Positions 1-6,443 of a stretch of 29,060 bases of DNA are shown piece by piece. The translations under genes and the position numbers were made by a program. The first letter of the stretch is position 1. The number at the start of each line of letters is the position of its first letter. Source of the stretch: a virus. The notes under the pieces were generated by a model that was not told the DNA's origin, searched no databases, and worked only from the letters and a program-made list of their open reading frames with translations. Location: the IMG/VR virus record IMGVR_UViG_3300032516_000134, positions 1 to 29,060 of that record; one strand, given 5' to 3'.

Positions 1-1055
1 GCTCATCAGTTGCTATAGGACACTTAGCTTCAACAGGAGCAGGAATCTCATCAGTTGCTATAGGACACTTAGCAACAGCACCAGTAAGCCTATCAGTTGC
101 TATAGGACAGTCAGCAACAGCAGGAAACTTATCAGTTGCTATAGGAGGCTCAGCATCAACAGGAATCTCATCAGTTGCTATAGGACAGTCAGCTTCAACA
201 GCAGGAAACCTATCAGTTTCTATAGGAAACTCAGCTTCAACAGGAACAGGAACCTCATCAGTTGCTATAGGAAACTCGAGTAGGGCTACACATGCGACCA
301 CGGCTACACTAGGATTTAATACAACCTCAACAATCAATAATCAAATATTGCTAGGGAATTCGAATGCCACCCCATTCGCCCACCGTCCCTTATCCGTCAT
401 ATCAGACGCAAGGGACAAAACCGACATAACCCCTTTAACCTACAACTCACTAGACTTTATAAACTCTATAGAGCCTAAACAATACCGACTTGACTTCCGC
501 AGTGACTACACAAGATGGGAAGAAATAACGGAAGCCGAATACAACAAACTAGATAAATACGAACAACATCACCGTATAAAGGATATACCGGTATACGAGC
601 TAAATAATAAAATAAAGTTTATTGACTATCCACTATTTAATCAAGATGATAGAATGAAAAGTAAAGATAAGTTTAAAACAATAATAAAAAGCGATGTGTT
701 GCAAAGTAGAGAAGAAGCAATATCGCTATTTGAAAAAACAAGAATTAACACAGAAGAAGAAACCACAGAAGAAAAAATAGGCACTATAAAGCTTTTGCGT
801 GTTCAACTTGAAAAAGATGGCAGCCGTACTAACAAACGTCTACACAATGGTTTTTTAGCACAGCAAGTAAAAGAGGTAGCCGATGATATGGGCTTCGACT
901 TTGTAGGCTTTAAAGACCACGCAGTTAATGGTGGTGATGATTTATATTCTATAAGTTACGAGGAATTTATTGCACCAATGATAGGGGCTATACAAGAGTT
1001 AACCAAACAAAATGAAAAAATGATGCAAATATTAGAAAAGAATAATTTAATTTAG
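1..1055 (+). CDS. Tail-fibre protein, 3' part (YadA-head-like repeats + S74 chaperone domain)
   Basis: The reading frame is open from base 3 and the true start lies upstream, so about 350 C-terminal residues are visible. Residues 1-90 are repeats of 13-15 residues built on SVAIGxxAxxxG, the pattern of the YadA/Hia head (Hep_Hag) left-handed beta-roll. After a short linker comes an intramolecular chaperone domain of the endosialidase type (Peptidase_S74). The self-cleavage motif SDARDK has Ser at about residue 134 (bases 402-404) with Lys five residues on. The second conserved motif, RLHNGFLAQ, has its His near residue 281. In this family the chaperone trimerises the fibre and then cuts itself off. 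About 90 residues of charged sequence separate the two motifs, more than in the minimal domain. A coiled coil ends the protein. The role is host recognition; the receptor is unknown. A TTG at 348 is inside the gene and is not its start. Confidence 0.9.
   Translation, partial: SSVAIGHLASTGAGISSVAIGHLATAPVSLSVAIGQSATAGNLSVAIGGSASTGISSVAIGQSASTAGNLSVSIGNSASTGTGTSSVAIGNSSRATHATTATLGFNTTSTINNQILLGNSNATPFAHRPLSVISDARDKTDITPLTYNSLDFINSIEPKQYRLDFRSDYTRWEEITEAEYNKLDKYEQHHRIKDIPVYELNNKIKFIDYPLFNQDDRMKSKDKFKTIIKSDVLQSREEAISLFEKTRINTEEETTEEKIGTIKLLRVQLEKDGSRTNKRLHNGFLAQQVKEVADDMGFDFVGFKDHAVNGGDDLYSISYEEFIAPMIGAIQELTKQNEKMMQILEKNNLI
6..272 (+). repeat. Seven imperfect tandem repeats encoding SVAIG units of the tail fibre
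   Basis: The 15-mer TCAGTTGCTATAGGA recurs at 6, 51, 93, 132, 171 and 258, with a one-base variant at 213. Spacing is 39-45 bp and always a multiple of 3, so the protein frame is kept. Near-identity at DNA level, including synonymous sites, suggests recent expansion or recombination between copies. The repeats encode the beta-roll head of the fibre. Confidence 0.9.
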
Positions 1056-1067
1056 GAGGTCAATTTT

Positions 1068-1157
1068 ATGCTACATCATGACTACAGGTTAATCTTTTCG
1101 GCAGATGTTACTGTTTTTGGGGAAAAAAGATGCAAATATAAAGGAGGGTTAAAATGA
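1068..1157 (+). CDS. 29-aa microprotein before the holin gene
   Basis: A short ORF begins MLHHDYRLIF and ends KYKGGLK. An AGGAGGT ribosome-binding site lies about 7 nt before the ATG. Its TGA overlaps the holin ATG (ATGA), the usual arrangement for translational coupling. The family is not recognised; there is no signal peptide and no membrane segment. The RBS and the coupling are the only support. Confidence 0.5.
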   Translation: MLHHDYRLIFSADVTVFGEKRCKYKGGLK

Positions 1158-1474
1158 ATATTTTTAAAAATATAAATTGGTCGTTGCGTTTTAAAAATCC
1201 TGTTTTTTATGGGTCTTTTGTTTTTTTAATTTTATCAACTTTAAGTTTGACACCAGAGCATTTTACGAGCTGGGAGATATTAATACAAGAGTTGTTTAAT
1301 TTTGTCAGCAATCCATTTAGGCTTTTTACATTTTTAGGGGCTTTTATGGCTTTAGTAGTTGATATAACCACAAAAGGCATTACAGATTCGCCTTTAGTCA
1401 ATTCATATGAAAAACCATACGACCCCAAAAAAGATGATATACGTGCATTAGTTAAAAATATTGAAAAAAAGTAG
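1154..1474 (+). CDS. Phage holin, phi-LC3 family
   Basis: A 106-aa membrane protein. The N-terminal INWxxRxKNP stretch, two hydrophobic segments (about residues 17-33 and 57-70) and the motif DITTKGITDS at residues 70-79, followed by YEKPYD, match the phi-LC3-type holin family (Phage_holin_1). Holins of this family form membrane lesions that let the endolysin reach the cell wall. RBS is AAAGGAGGG, 6 nt before the ATG. The endolysin gene follows within 400 bp, a standard lysis cassette. The charged C-terminal tail is typical of the holin cytoplasmic end. Confidence 0.9.
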   Translation: MNIFKNINWSLRFKNPVFYGSFVFLILSTLSLTPEHFTSWEILIQELFNFVSNPFRLFTFLGAFMALVVDITTKGITDSPLVNSYEKPYDPKKDDIRALVKNIEKK

Positions 1475-1557
1475 GAGGCTATTAGACTTTGGCATATTCT
1501 ATATAATCGTCTTAATACTAATAAAAGCAGTTTAAAGTAAAAAAAAGAGGTTTGAAA

Positions 1558-1815
1558 ATGACAAAAAGAAATTTGATAAAAATGATTAAAGTTTTGCCAA
1601 AAAATAAAGATGGATATAAATCTTTTACTGTTTTTTATTATAAGCCAAAACAAATAGAGGTCTACGGTCATTCAGCTAACAGTTTTTATAGGTATCGCTG
1701 GGGGATAAAACTTTTTTTAGAAAATACTGGAGAAAATTTGATACCAGAAAAAAGATTTAATAGGAAAGATATAAGGTTTATTATAATGAAATCAAAATTA
1801 AATGTTATATATTAA
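1558..1815 (+). CDS. Hypothetical basic protein between holin and endolysin
   Basis: An 85-aa Lys/Arg- and Tyr-rich protein with no membrane segment and no recognised domain. ATG 1558 is chosen over the in-frame TTG at 1552 because the AGAGG ribosome-binding site ends only one base before the TTG but seven before the ATG. It sits inside the lysis cassette, 12 bp before the endolysin, so a role in lysis timing is possible but unsupported by sequence. Confidence 0.6.
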   Translation: MTKRNLIKMIKVLPKNKDGYKSFTVFYYKPKQIEVYGHSANSFYRYRWGIKLFLENTGENLIPEKRFNRKDIRFIIMKSKLNVIY

Positions 1816-1827
1816 AGGAGCTAAATA

Positions 1828-2481
1828 ATGATAAATAGTAGAGATATAAATGATTTGCACCCAACCTTAAAAAGAGGTGCAGTAGAATTACAAAGAAGGA
1901 TTAAAGCTGAGAGTGGTTGGGATATGGGTATTAACTCAACATTTAGAGACCATGCAAAGCAAGACCATTTATTTGCTCAAGGACGTACAAGACCAGGTAG
2001 TATTGTAACAAATGCAAGAGGTGGAGAAAGTTTACACCAATATAGATTAACTTTTGATATACACCAAAATAATAACCCAGCTGGCGCATTTGCAAATGCC
2101 AATTTTTTTGCAACAGCAGGCAGAATATGGCGTGACATGGGCGGTTCTTGGGGAGGAGATTGGGCAAGTTTCCCAGATAGACCACATATGGAATTTACAA
2201 ATGGCTTGACTTTGAGACAGTTACAGAATGGTACAGTTATGTCGAATGATATTAGAATGAAATGGGAAAATGAAATACAAGGAAATCCAGTAGAAGAAGA
2301 AGTCGAGGAGGAAGAAGAAATGAGATTTAATAGTTTAGAAGAAATACCAACATGGGGAAGAAAAACAATAGAAAGATTAATAAATAGAGGGTTTTTAAAT
2401 GGCGATGGTAATAACCTAAATTTATCAGAAGACATGGTGAGAATATTTGTAATTAATGATAGAGCTGGGTTGTATAATTAA
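1828..2481 (+). CDS. Endolysin: M15 L-alanyl-D-glutamate-type peptidase with C-terminal wall-binding domain
   Basis: A 217-aa protein. Residues 1-135 match the M15C/CwlK-Ply500 peptidase fold: SRDINDLHP at the N-terminus, STFRDHAKQ, AQGRTRPGSIVTNARGG, then zinc ligands His70 and Asp77 (SLHQYRLTFD) and His120 (DRPHMEFT). Relatives usually have HNYGLAFD, so Arg at the Gly position and Thr at the Ala position are unusual. A Glu-rich linker (residues 156-164) leads to about 53 residues (SLEEIPTWGRKTIERLINRG ... GDG ... LSEDMVR) like a C-terminal domain common in clostridial phage endolysins, presumed to bind the wall. The enzyme cuts stem-peptide bonds in peptidoglycan. RBS is AAAGGAG. An internal start at 2320 is listed separately. 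Confidence 0.92.
   Translation: MINSRDINDLHPTLKRGAVELQRRIKAESGWDMGINSTFRDHAKQDHLFAQGRTRPGSIVTNARGGESLHQYRLTFDIHQNNNPAGAFANANFFATAGRIWRDMGGSWGGDWASFPDRPHMEFTNGLTLRQLQNGTVMSNDIRMKWENEIQGNPVEEEVEEEEEMRFNSLEEIPTWGRKTIERLINRGFLNGDGNNLNLSEDMVRIFVINDRAGLYN
2320..2481 (+). CDS. Probable internal translation product: free wall-binding domain of the endolysin
   Basis: ATG 2320 is in frame with the endolysin (its Met165). It is preceded by a perfect AGGAGG at 2306-2311 with an 8-nt gap. The product would be a 54-aa protein that is exactly the C-terminal domain without the peptidase. Endolysins such as Lys170 (enterococcal) and CD27L/CTP1L (clostridial) are known to make such fragments, which assemble with full-length enzyme. 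The caution is that a Glu-rich linker naturally yields GAG/GAA-rich DNA resembling an RBS. Confidence 0.55.
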   Translation: MRFNSLEEIPTWGRKTIERLINRGFLNGDGNNLNLSEDMVRIFVINDRAGLYN

Positions 2482-2492
2482 TATAGCAGCTA

Positions 2493-2540
2493 AGGTTTGT
2501 CATATTGGTATTTTTGTAATAACAGACAAACCTGTCTTTA
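2493..2540 (+). terminator. Possible terminator or hairpin after the lysis genes
   Basis: AGGTTTGTC (2493-2501) is complementary to GACAAACCT (2525-2533). The 23-nt intervening sequence can form a small inner ATATT/AATA stem. A pyrimidine-rich but interrupted tail follows. It is weaker than the other terminators in this window. Confidence 0.35.
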
Positions 2541-2609
2541 CTTTTTCTTAATCAAATGATTAACTAGAAGGTTTTTAAGTAGATCATGTATGCACAATGG
2601 AGGTGATTG

Positions 2610-2972
2610 ATGGATTACTTTTTAAACTATTTAACCGTCCAAGGATTGATAACTATAGTCGGTGCTTTGATAACTATTGTAGGCTTACTTTTGGGCTTCG
2701 TGGTCAGTTATTTAATAAAAAAAATAAAAGTTATGAATAAAACAACCGCAGAATATTGTGATTATGTTAAAGCTCACGCAAAAAAAATAGAAGAATTAGA
2801 AGAAAAAAATAAAGAGCTTAATAAAGAAATAAAAAAGCTAAAAGAAGAACAAAAAAGATTTAATAGAATAATAAAATTAAGTCTTGACGCATTATTTTTA
2901 TTTGTCAACACAGATAAGAAAAATGGGAAATGGGAAAAAGCTCAAAACGAACTTATGGACTATTTCCCTTGA
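2610..2972 (+). CDS. Membrane-anchored coiled-coil protein, unknown
   Basis: A 120-aa protein with one hydrophobic segment (about residues 10-33, LITIVGALITIVGLLLGFVV), then Lys-rich sequence and a charged coiled coil (about residues 45-85, repeated EELEEKNKEL-like heptads). This single-span plus coiled-coil design resembles accessory lysis proteins, but no family is recognised. ATG 2610 is used because GGAGGTGAT ends just before it; the TTG at 2607 is too close to the RBS. Confidence 0.65.
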   Translation: MDYFLNYLTVQGLITIVGALITIVGLLLGFVVSYLIKKIKVMNKTTAEYCDYVKAHAKKIEELEEKNKELNKEIKKLKEEQKRFNRIIKLSLDALFLFVNTDKKNGKWEKAQNELMDYFP

Positions 2973-3010
2973 TAAAAACAACATTAAATTAATTATAAGG
3001 GGCTTTATAT

Positions 3011-3283
3011 ATGGAAGAAAATCAAAAAGATATAGACCCAACTTTGCAATATTTTGCAGATGTTAGACAAGATTTTAAGGTTACCAGTAAGTTTTTAAGT
3101 ATAACTTTAGTTATATCTCTATTTATCAATTTAGTTGTTGTTGGGTTATTTTTAAATGTTATTACAGCGCAAAATAGGGACTTTATGGAGTTTTTAAATA
3201 CGACTGATTTTGAACTTATAATTGAACAGCATAATTTTATTGAAAATATTCCTGGTTCGCAAAACAACATAATCGGAAACTAA
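3011..3283 (+). CDS. Single-span membrane protein, unknown
   Basis: A 90-aa protein with a soluble N-terminus and one membrane helix at about residues 29-51 (ITLVISLFINLVVVGLFL). A polar C-terminal tail rich in Asn and Ile follows. An AAGGGG ribosome-binding site lies 7-8 nt upstream. No family recognised. Together with the preceding gene it gives two consecutive small membrane proteins after the endolysin. Confidence 0.55.
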   Translation: MEENQKDIDPTLQYFADVRQDFKVTSKFLSITLVISLFINLVVVGLFLNVITAQNRDFMEFLNTTDFELIIEQHNFIENIPGSQNNIIGN

Positions 3284-3297
3284 AAACAGGTGATTAA

Positions 3298-3489
3298 ATG
3301 CAACAATCTAAAACCAAAGTAACGATTAGACGTACAAATAGGCATAAACAAGCTACAAGAGTTGAAAAGTATAGGTTTCAACAAAACAATCACATTAGCA
3401 ACGTTACAGGCTATCAAAGTAATGTAATTAATCATACCAACGGCAACGGCTCAAGCGGGCGTAGACGGCTTGTTATAAGAAACTCTTGA
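3298..3489 (+). CDS. Small basic protein, unknown
   Basis: A 63-aa protein rich in Arg, Lys, Gln and Asn, with no hydrophobic segment. Basic patches at both ends (TIRRTNRHKQ and GRRRLVIR) suggest nucleic-acid binding, but no domain is recognised. RBS CAGGTGAT with ATG 5 nt after GGTG. The next gene starts 17 bp after its stop. Confidence 0.55.
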   Translation: MQQSKTKVTIRRTNRHKQATRVEKYRFQQNNHISNVTGYQSNVINHTNGNGSSGRRRLVIRNS

Positions 3490-3505
3490 TAAAAATAAGG
3501 TGATT

Positions 3506-3745
3506 ATGTTAAAGACTTCCACAGTTAAATTTATAAACAAAATATTAAAGTACAGCACAAAACAAGAGGTCGAACATATTTCACTTAATGCAAATTTTAC
3601 AGAAAGACAACAAACAATATTTGAAATGAGATATATCAAAGGTTATGATATTGGCTTTATAGCAGATAGTTTAGGTTTTTCTGACCGAACTATAAAGCAT
3701 GATTTAAAAATAATAAGAAAAAAGATTGAGAAATTGATAAATTGA
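3506..3745 (+). CDS. Sigma-70 region-4-like HTH protein
   Basis: A 79-aa protein. Residues 30-72 (FTERQQTIFEMRYIKGYDIG, then IADSLGFSDRTIKHDLKIIR) have the pattern of sigma-factor region 4: a 'ROQ-xIF-xMRY' helix followed by a helix-turn-helix. Small proteins like this act as late-gene regulators in many Firmicute phages, though the target here is unknown. ATG 3506 fits the AAGGTGAT RBS; the GTG at 3500 lies inside it. A consensus promoter begins at its stop codon. Confidence 0.65.
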   Translation: MLKTSTVKFINKILKYSTKQEVEHISLNANFTERQQTIFEMRYIKGYDIGFIADSLGFSDRTIKHDLKIIRKKIEKLIN

Positions 3746-3771
3746 CAAAATGTAAAGTTTAATGATATTAT
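3742..3771 (+). promoter_or_regulatory. Sigma-A-type promoter
   Basis: TTGACA (3742-3747) and TATTAT (3766-3771) are separated by 18 nt. The -35 box overlaps the stop codon of the sigma-like gene. It would drive the 3778-3964 unit. Confidence 0.6.
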
Positions 3772-3777
3772 TAGCTT

Positions 3778-3964
3778 ATTAATTATTATATTACGAATCC
3801 AGATTTGCTTTCTGCCGTCTGCGGAAATTCCCGCAGACCTATTAGTTCAAAAAATAATGACTGGAAGTAACGAATTAACATGTACTTGTGCACACCCACA
3901 AACTGCAAATAATTATAATGTTAATAAAAAACGGCTAGACCTTAGGGTTTAAGCCGTTTTTTTT
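3778..3964 (+). ncRNA. Candidate small RNA (promoter-to-terminator unit)
   Basis: This 338-bp gap between genes contains a promoter (3742-3771), a strong hairpin (GTCTGCGG 3817-3824 with CCGCAGAC 3831-3838, 6-nt loop), a smaller TTGTG/CACAA hairpin near 3884-3900, and a strong terminator at 3926-3964. The predicted transcript is about 185 nt. A 31-codon ORF (ATG 3857 to TAA, beginning MTGSNELTCT) lies inside but has no ribosome-binding site. I match it to no known RNA family. Confidence 0.5.
3926..3964 (+). terminator. Strong intrinsic terminator
   Basis: AAAAAACGGCT (3926-3936) pairs with AGCCGTTTTTT (from 3952), and the T-run extends to 3964. The A-run on the 5' side makes it potentially bidirectional. 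It separates the lysis/late end from the accessory cassette. Confidence 0.9.
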
Positions 3965-3971
3965 GTGTTGA

Positions 3972-4101
3972 AAAATAAATTAATTTAATTTAACAAAAAG
4001 TGTTGACATAGTTATAACTATGATATATAATAAGGTATAAAGTTAAGCAAAGGGCTTAGCAAAACAAAAAGGGGATAATTATTATGAAAAAATATGAAGA
4101 C
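3972..4101 (+). repeat. ~130-bp direct repeat, left copy
   Basis: This copy matches 8397-8525 with only a few differences: ATA versus TCA before the -10 box and a small change in the leader. It covers the promoter, the operator, the untranslated leader, the RBS and the first six codons (MKKYED) of the downstream gene. The two copies flank a 4.4-kb gene block. Confidence 0.95.
4003..4031 (+). promoter_or_regulatory. Consensus promoter with palindromic operator
   Basis: TTGACA (4003-4008), a 17-nt spacer and TATAAT (4026-4031) are a perfect sigma-A promoter. A perfect 16-bp palindrome, CATAGTTATAACTATG (4007-4022), fills the spacer and overlaps the -35, so a bound dimeric repressor would block RNA polymerase. 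The right-hand copy at 8429-8450 extends to a perfect 22-bp palindrome. Confidence 0.9.
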
Positions 4102-4635
4102 TTAATTAATAAATACAGCATTAAAGTTATAAATAAAGGTGAAGCTTTAGGATTTTATAACGGTAAGCCAACCCAATCAGACATATTATTTTTAAAAGCA
4201 AATAAAAAAGAAATTACTGCATTTATACAATACACTGAAAGAAAAATAAAACAAGAACAAGAAGAAAAAGAAGCAAACGAAATTAAAGTAATAACAAGCG
4301 GTTGGGAAAACCATGAAATTTATATAGATACAAGAAAAAATATAAATATACAGTTAAAAAAATATGCAGAAATCTACAGTAATGATTGCAGTATTACAAG
4401 CCTTAAAGCAGATTTTAAAAAAGCGGTTGATAAAAAAGAAAAAATACAAAAAGAGGAACAAGACAAAGAAGAAAAAATACAAGCAATATTTATAAAAGCA
4501 AAAGAAACAAACAAAGAACAAGTGTTATCAGTTACAAAGCAAGCTATAGAAACAGATACAGATTACATTATTAAAACCACAACAGTATACGCACAGCCAG
4601 ACGGCACAACAACAACAAGCATTATTTCTTATTAA
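4084..4635 (+). CDS. Hypothetical protein, first gene of the accessory cassette
   Basis: A 183-aa, Lys/Glu-rich soluble protein with probable coiled coil around residues 55-75 and 115-140. No recognised domain. RBS is AAGGGG, with a long leader shared with the gene at 8508. Its first residues (MKKYED) are identical to those of the 8508 product because both lie in the direct repeat; beyond that the two proteins do not resemble each other. Confidence 0.7.
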   Translation: MKKYEDLINKYSIKVINKGEALGFYNGKPTQSDILFLKANKKEITAFIQYTERKIKQEQEEKEANEIKVITSGWENHEIYIDTRKNINIQLKKYAEIYSNDCSITSLKADFKKAVDKKEKIQKEEQDKEEKIQAIFIKAKETNKEQVLSVTKQAIETDTDYIIKTTTVYAQPDGTTTTSIISY

Positions 4636-4646
4636 ATAATACACAG

Positions 4647-4661
4647 GGGGCGGTACGCCCC
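4647..4661 (+). other. GC-rich hairpin in intergenic leader
   Basis: GGGGCG (4647-4652) and CGCCCC (4656-4661) pair around a 3-nt GTA loop. An AGGAGG ribosome-binding site follows at once. There is no T-run, so it is more likely an mRNA stabiliser or translation control element than a terminator. Confidence 0.5.
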
Positions 4662-4677
4662 TTATAGGAGGTTTATT

Positions 4678-4805
4678 ATGACAAAATTTAAAGCACCGAC
4701 ATTAAAATAAGTCATGGAAAGTCAGACGAAACATATTTAATAGTAAAAGAGCCAATAAAAATTAGCATTAATTCTGTAAAAGTTGACAAAACATTGAAAA
4801 ATTAG
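4678..4805 (+). pseudogene. Frameshifted small gene
   Basis: ATG 4678 has an excellent RBS (AGGAGG 4666-4671) but reads only MTKFKAPTLK before TAA at 4708. Moving back one base at the AAAA run gives an open continuation (ISHGKSDETYLIVKEPIKIS ...) to TAG 4803-4805, for a 42-aa protein. A missing A in the homopolymer, natural or a sequencing error, explains it best. The function of the intact form is unknown. Confidence 0.6.
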
Positions 4806-4816
4806 GAGGACATAAA

Positions 4817-5209
4817 ATGGATAGAGCTAAAATAAGAATAGTAGGTGCATATGTAATGTACAAATCAATGATAGACGAAACAAGACTTACAAACATAACT
4901 TTTTACTACAATCACTCAAACGGTCATATCAGAACAAACTATATAAAAAAGACTAAAACAGACGAAGAGTATAACAAAATAGCAAATAATTTAACTTTAT
5001 TGCATGACGAAATCGAAGGATGGTTTAAAAAGGACGCAGTTAAAGACCAGATAGTCAATGCACAAAATATGTACGCTTATAGTGGTGGATACGCTAACAC
5101 TATTACAATTGATAAAAATGAGACATATGTAAAAACTACAACTCCAGAAAAAATAATGTTTAATAATATGGATTCGTTTCAAGTTCCAGAAGAATTAAAA
5201 AATGAATAA
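4817..5209 (+). CDS. Hypothetical protein upstream of the helicase
   Basis: A 130-aa soluble protein with a Tyr/Asn-rich middle part and no recognised domain. The RBS is TAGGAGGA, 7 nt from the ATG. Its end overlaps the helicase start by 8 bp, so it is translated together with the helicase-IbrA-IbrB block. Confidence 0.7.
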   Translation: MDRAKIRIVGAYVMYKSMIDETRLTNITFYYNHSNGHIRTNYIKKTKTDEEYNKIANNLTLLHDEIEGWFKKDAVKDQIVNAQNMYAYSGGYANTITIDKNETYVKTTTPEKIMFNNMDSFQVPEELKNE

Positions 5210-6443
5210 TCAAGAACAAGCGTTTATGAAGTTTCAGAGGTTAAAAGTTGGAGCTTTATTTATGCAAATGGGAACTGGCAAAACAAAGGTAGCGGTCGAC
5301 TTAATAAATTATAATAATGCCAGTATTGATTTAGCATTATTTGTTTGCCCTAATTCAGTTAAAAATAATTTGGACATTGAAATAAAAAAATGGGGTATTT
5401 TAGCGGAATATATAATAATATGTTATGAAAATATTTCAATGTCCGATAAAGGCTATTTGCAGCTATTAAAAAAATTAGAGGACAAGAAGATATTTATTGT
5501 AGCTGATGAAAGCATTTTTATTAAAAATGAAAAAACTAAAAGGTACAAAAGATTATTAGAATTAAGACATAAAAGTAATTATGCTTTAATTCTAAATGGG
5601 ACACCTATCGTTAAAAATGAATGGGACTTATATAATCAAATGCACTTTTTAAGTCCTAAAATTTTAAACATGGGAAGAGAAGAATTTCTTAATACTTTTT
5701 TCAAGCACGTTATATATAAAAAAGAGGGGCAAAAAGAAAGAGATTTTTATGTGTTTAGTAAAGTAAATGCTGATTATTTAAATAAGTTAATTCAACCTTA
5801 CGTTTTTGAGTCTAAATTAGATATAGACATAAAAGAAAAAACTTATTTTAAAAAAATATTATGTAGCGATGAAACTAATGCTACTTATGTAGATAAAAAA
5901 GAAGAACTTTTAAAAGCGTTAGCAAATTTTAATAAAGATGCATTTATTAAAAAATTAATAAAATTATGCTATATATCAGCTACAGATAAAAACAAGAATA
6001 TGGAAATTCAAAATTTTATAAAAAATAGAAAGGTTATTTGTTTTTGCAACTATATAAAAGAAATTAATCAGATTGCTAAAGATTTAGATTGCTATATTAT
6101 AAGCGGAAAAGTGAAAACAGAACAAAGAAATTCTATAATAGAAAGTTTTAGAAATAATAACAAACCTCTTTTAATAACTTTAGGAACTGGGTCTTATGGA
6201 TTAAATTTACAATTTTGTAACGAAATAATATTTTCCAGTCTATCTTTTGATTTTGGCAAAATAGAACAAGCAAAATATAGGATAAAAAGAATAGGTCAAC
6301 AAGAAGACATAAAATACACCTATTTTTTCAATGAATTAAAAATAAATGAATTGATGTACGACAATTTAAATAAAAAATCCAATTTAAGTAAATTGGTAGA
6401 GGAAAAACTACAGGCGGGTGAAAAATGGGAAAAAATTATTTAG
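5202..6443 (+). CDS. SNF2-like superfamily 2 helicase
   Basis: A 413-aa protein carrying SF2 motifs: Q-motif and Walker A region (residues 20-31, MQMGTGKTKVAV), a DExx box (VADESIFIKN, about residue 100), motif III-like LNGTPIVKNEWDLYNQ (about 132-147), motif V (TLGTGSYGLNLQ) and motif VI (QAKYRIKRIGQ) in the second RecA domain. The motif order and the QxxxRxxRIGQ form fit the SNF2 branch: ATP-driven translocation on duplex DNA. It is short for SNF2, with no extra domains. The stop overlaps the next gene's start by 19 bp, and the neighbours are IbrA- and IbrB-like, so the three probably act together. Confidence 0.88.
   Translation: MNNQEQAFMKFQRLKVGALFMQMGTGKTKVAVDLINYNNASIDLALFVCPNSVKNNLDIEIKKWGILAEYIIICYENISMSDKGYLQLLKKLEDKKIFIVADESIFIKNEKTKRYKRLLELRHKSNYALILNGTPIVKNEWDLYNQMHFLSPKILNMGREEFLNTFFKHVIYKKEGQKERDFYVFSKVNADYLNKLIQPYVFESKLDIDIKEKTYFKKILCSDETNATYVDKKEELLKALANFNKDAFIKKLIKLCYISATDKNKNMEIQNFIKNRKVICFCNYIKEINQIAKDLDCYIISGKVKTEQRNSIIESFRNNNKPLLITLGTGSYGLNLQFCNEIIFSSLSFDFGKIEQAKYRIKRIGQQEDIKYTYFFNELKINELMYDNLNKKSNLSKLVEEKLQAGEKWEKII

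Noticed and set aside
6-272. Regular 39-45 bp repeats resembling a CRISPR array
   Set aside because: All spacings are multiples of 3, the repeats are in an open frame, and the translation gives YadA-like SVAIG repeats of a tail fibre.
348-350. TTG 348 as the start of the S74 gene
   Set aside because: No RBS, and the frame continues without stop to the window edge with coherent protein repeats.
1473-1557. Possible 19-codon ATT-start ORF after AGGAGG at the holin end
   Set aside because: Gap between RBS and ATT is only 2 nt, and the peptide has no supporting feature; the orphan RBS is unexplained.
1207-1671. 154-codon minus-strand ORF
   Set aside because: Antisense shadow of the holin gene, no RBS; its composition follows the reverse of the plus-strand gene.
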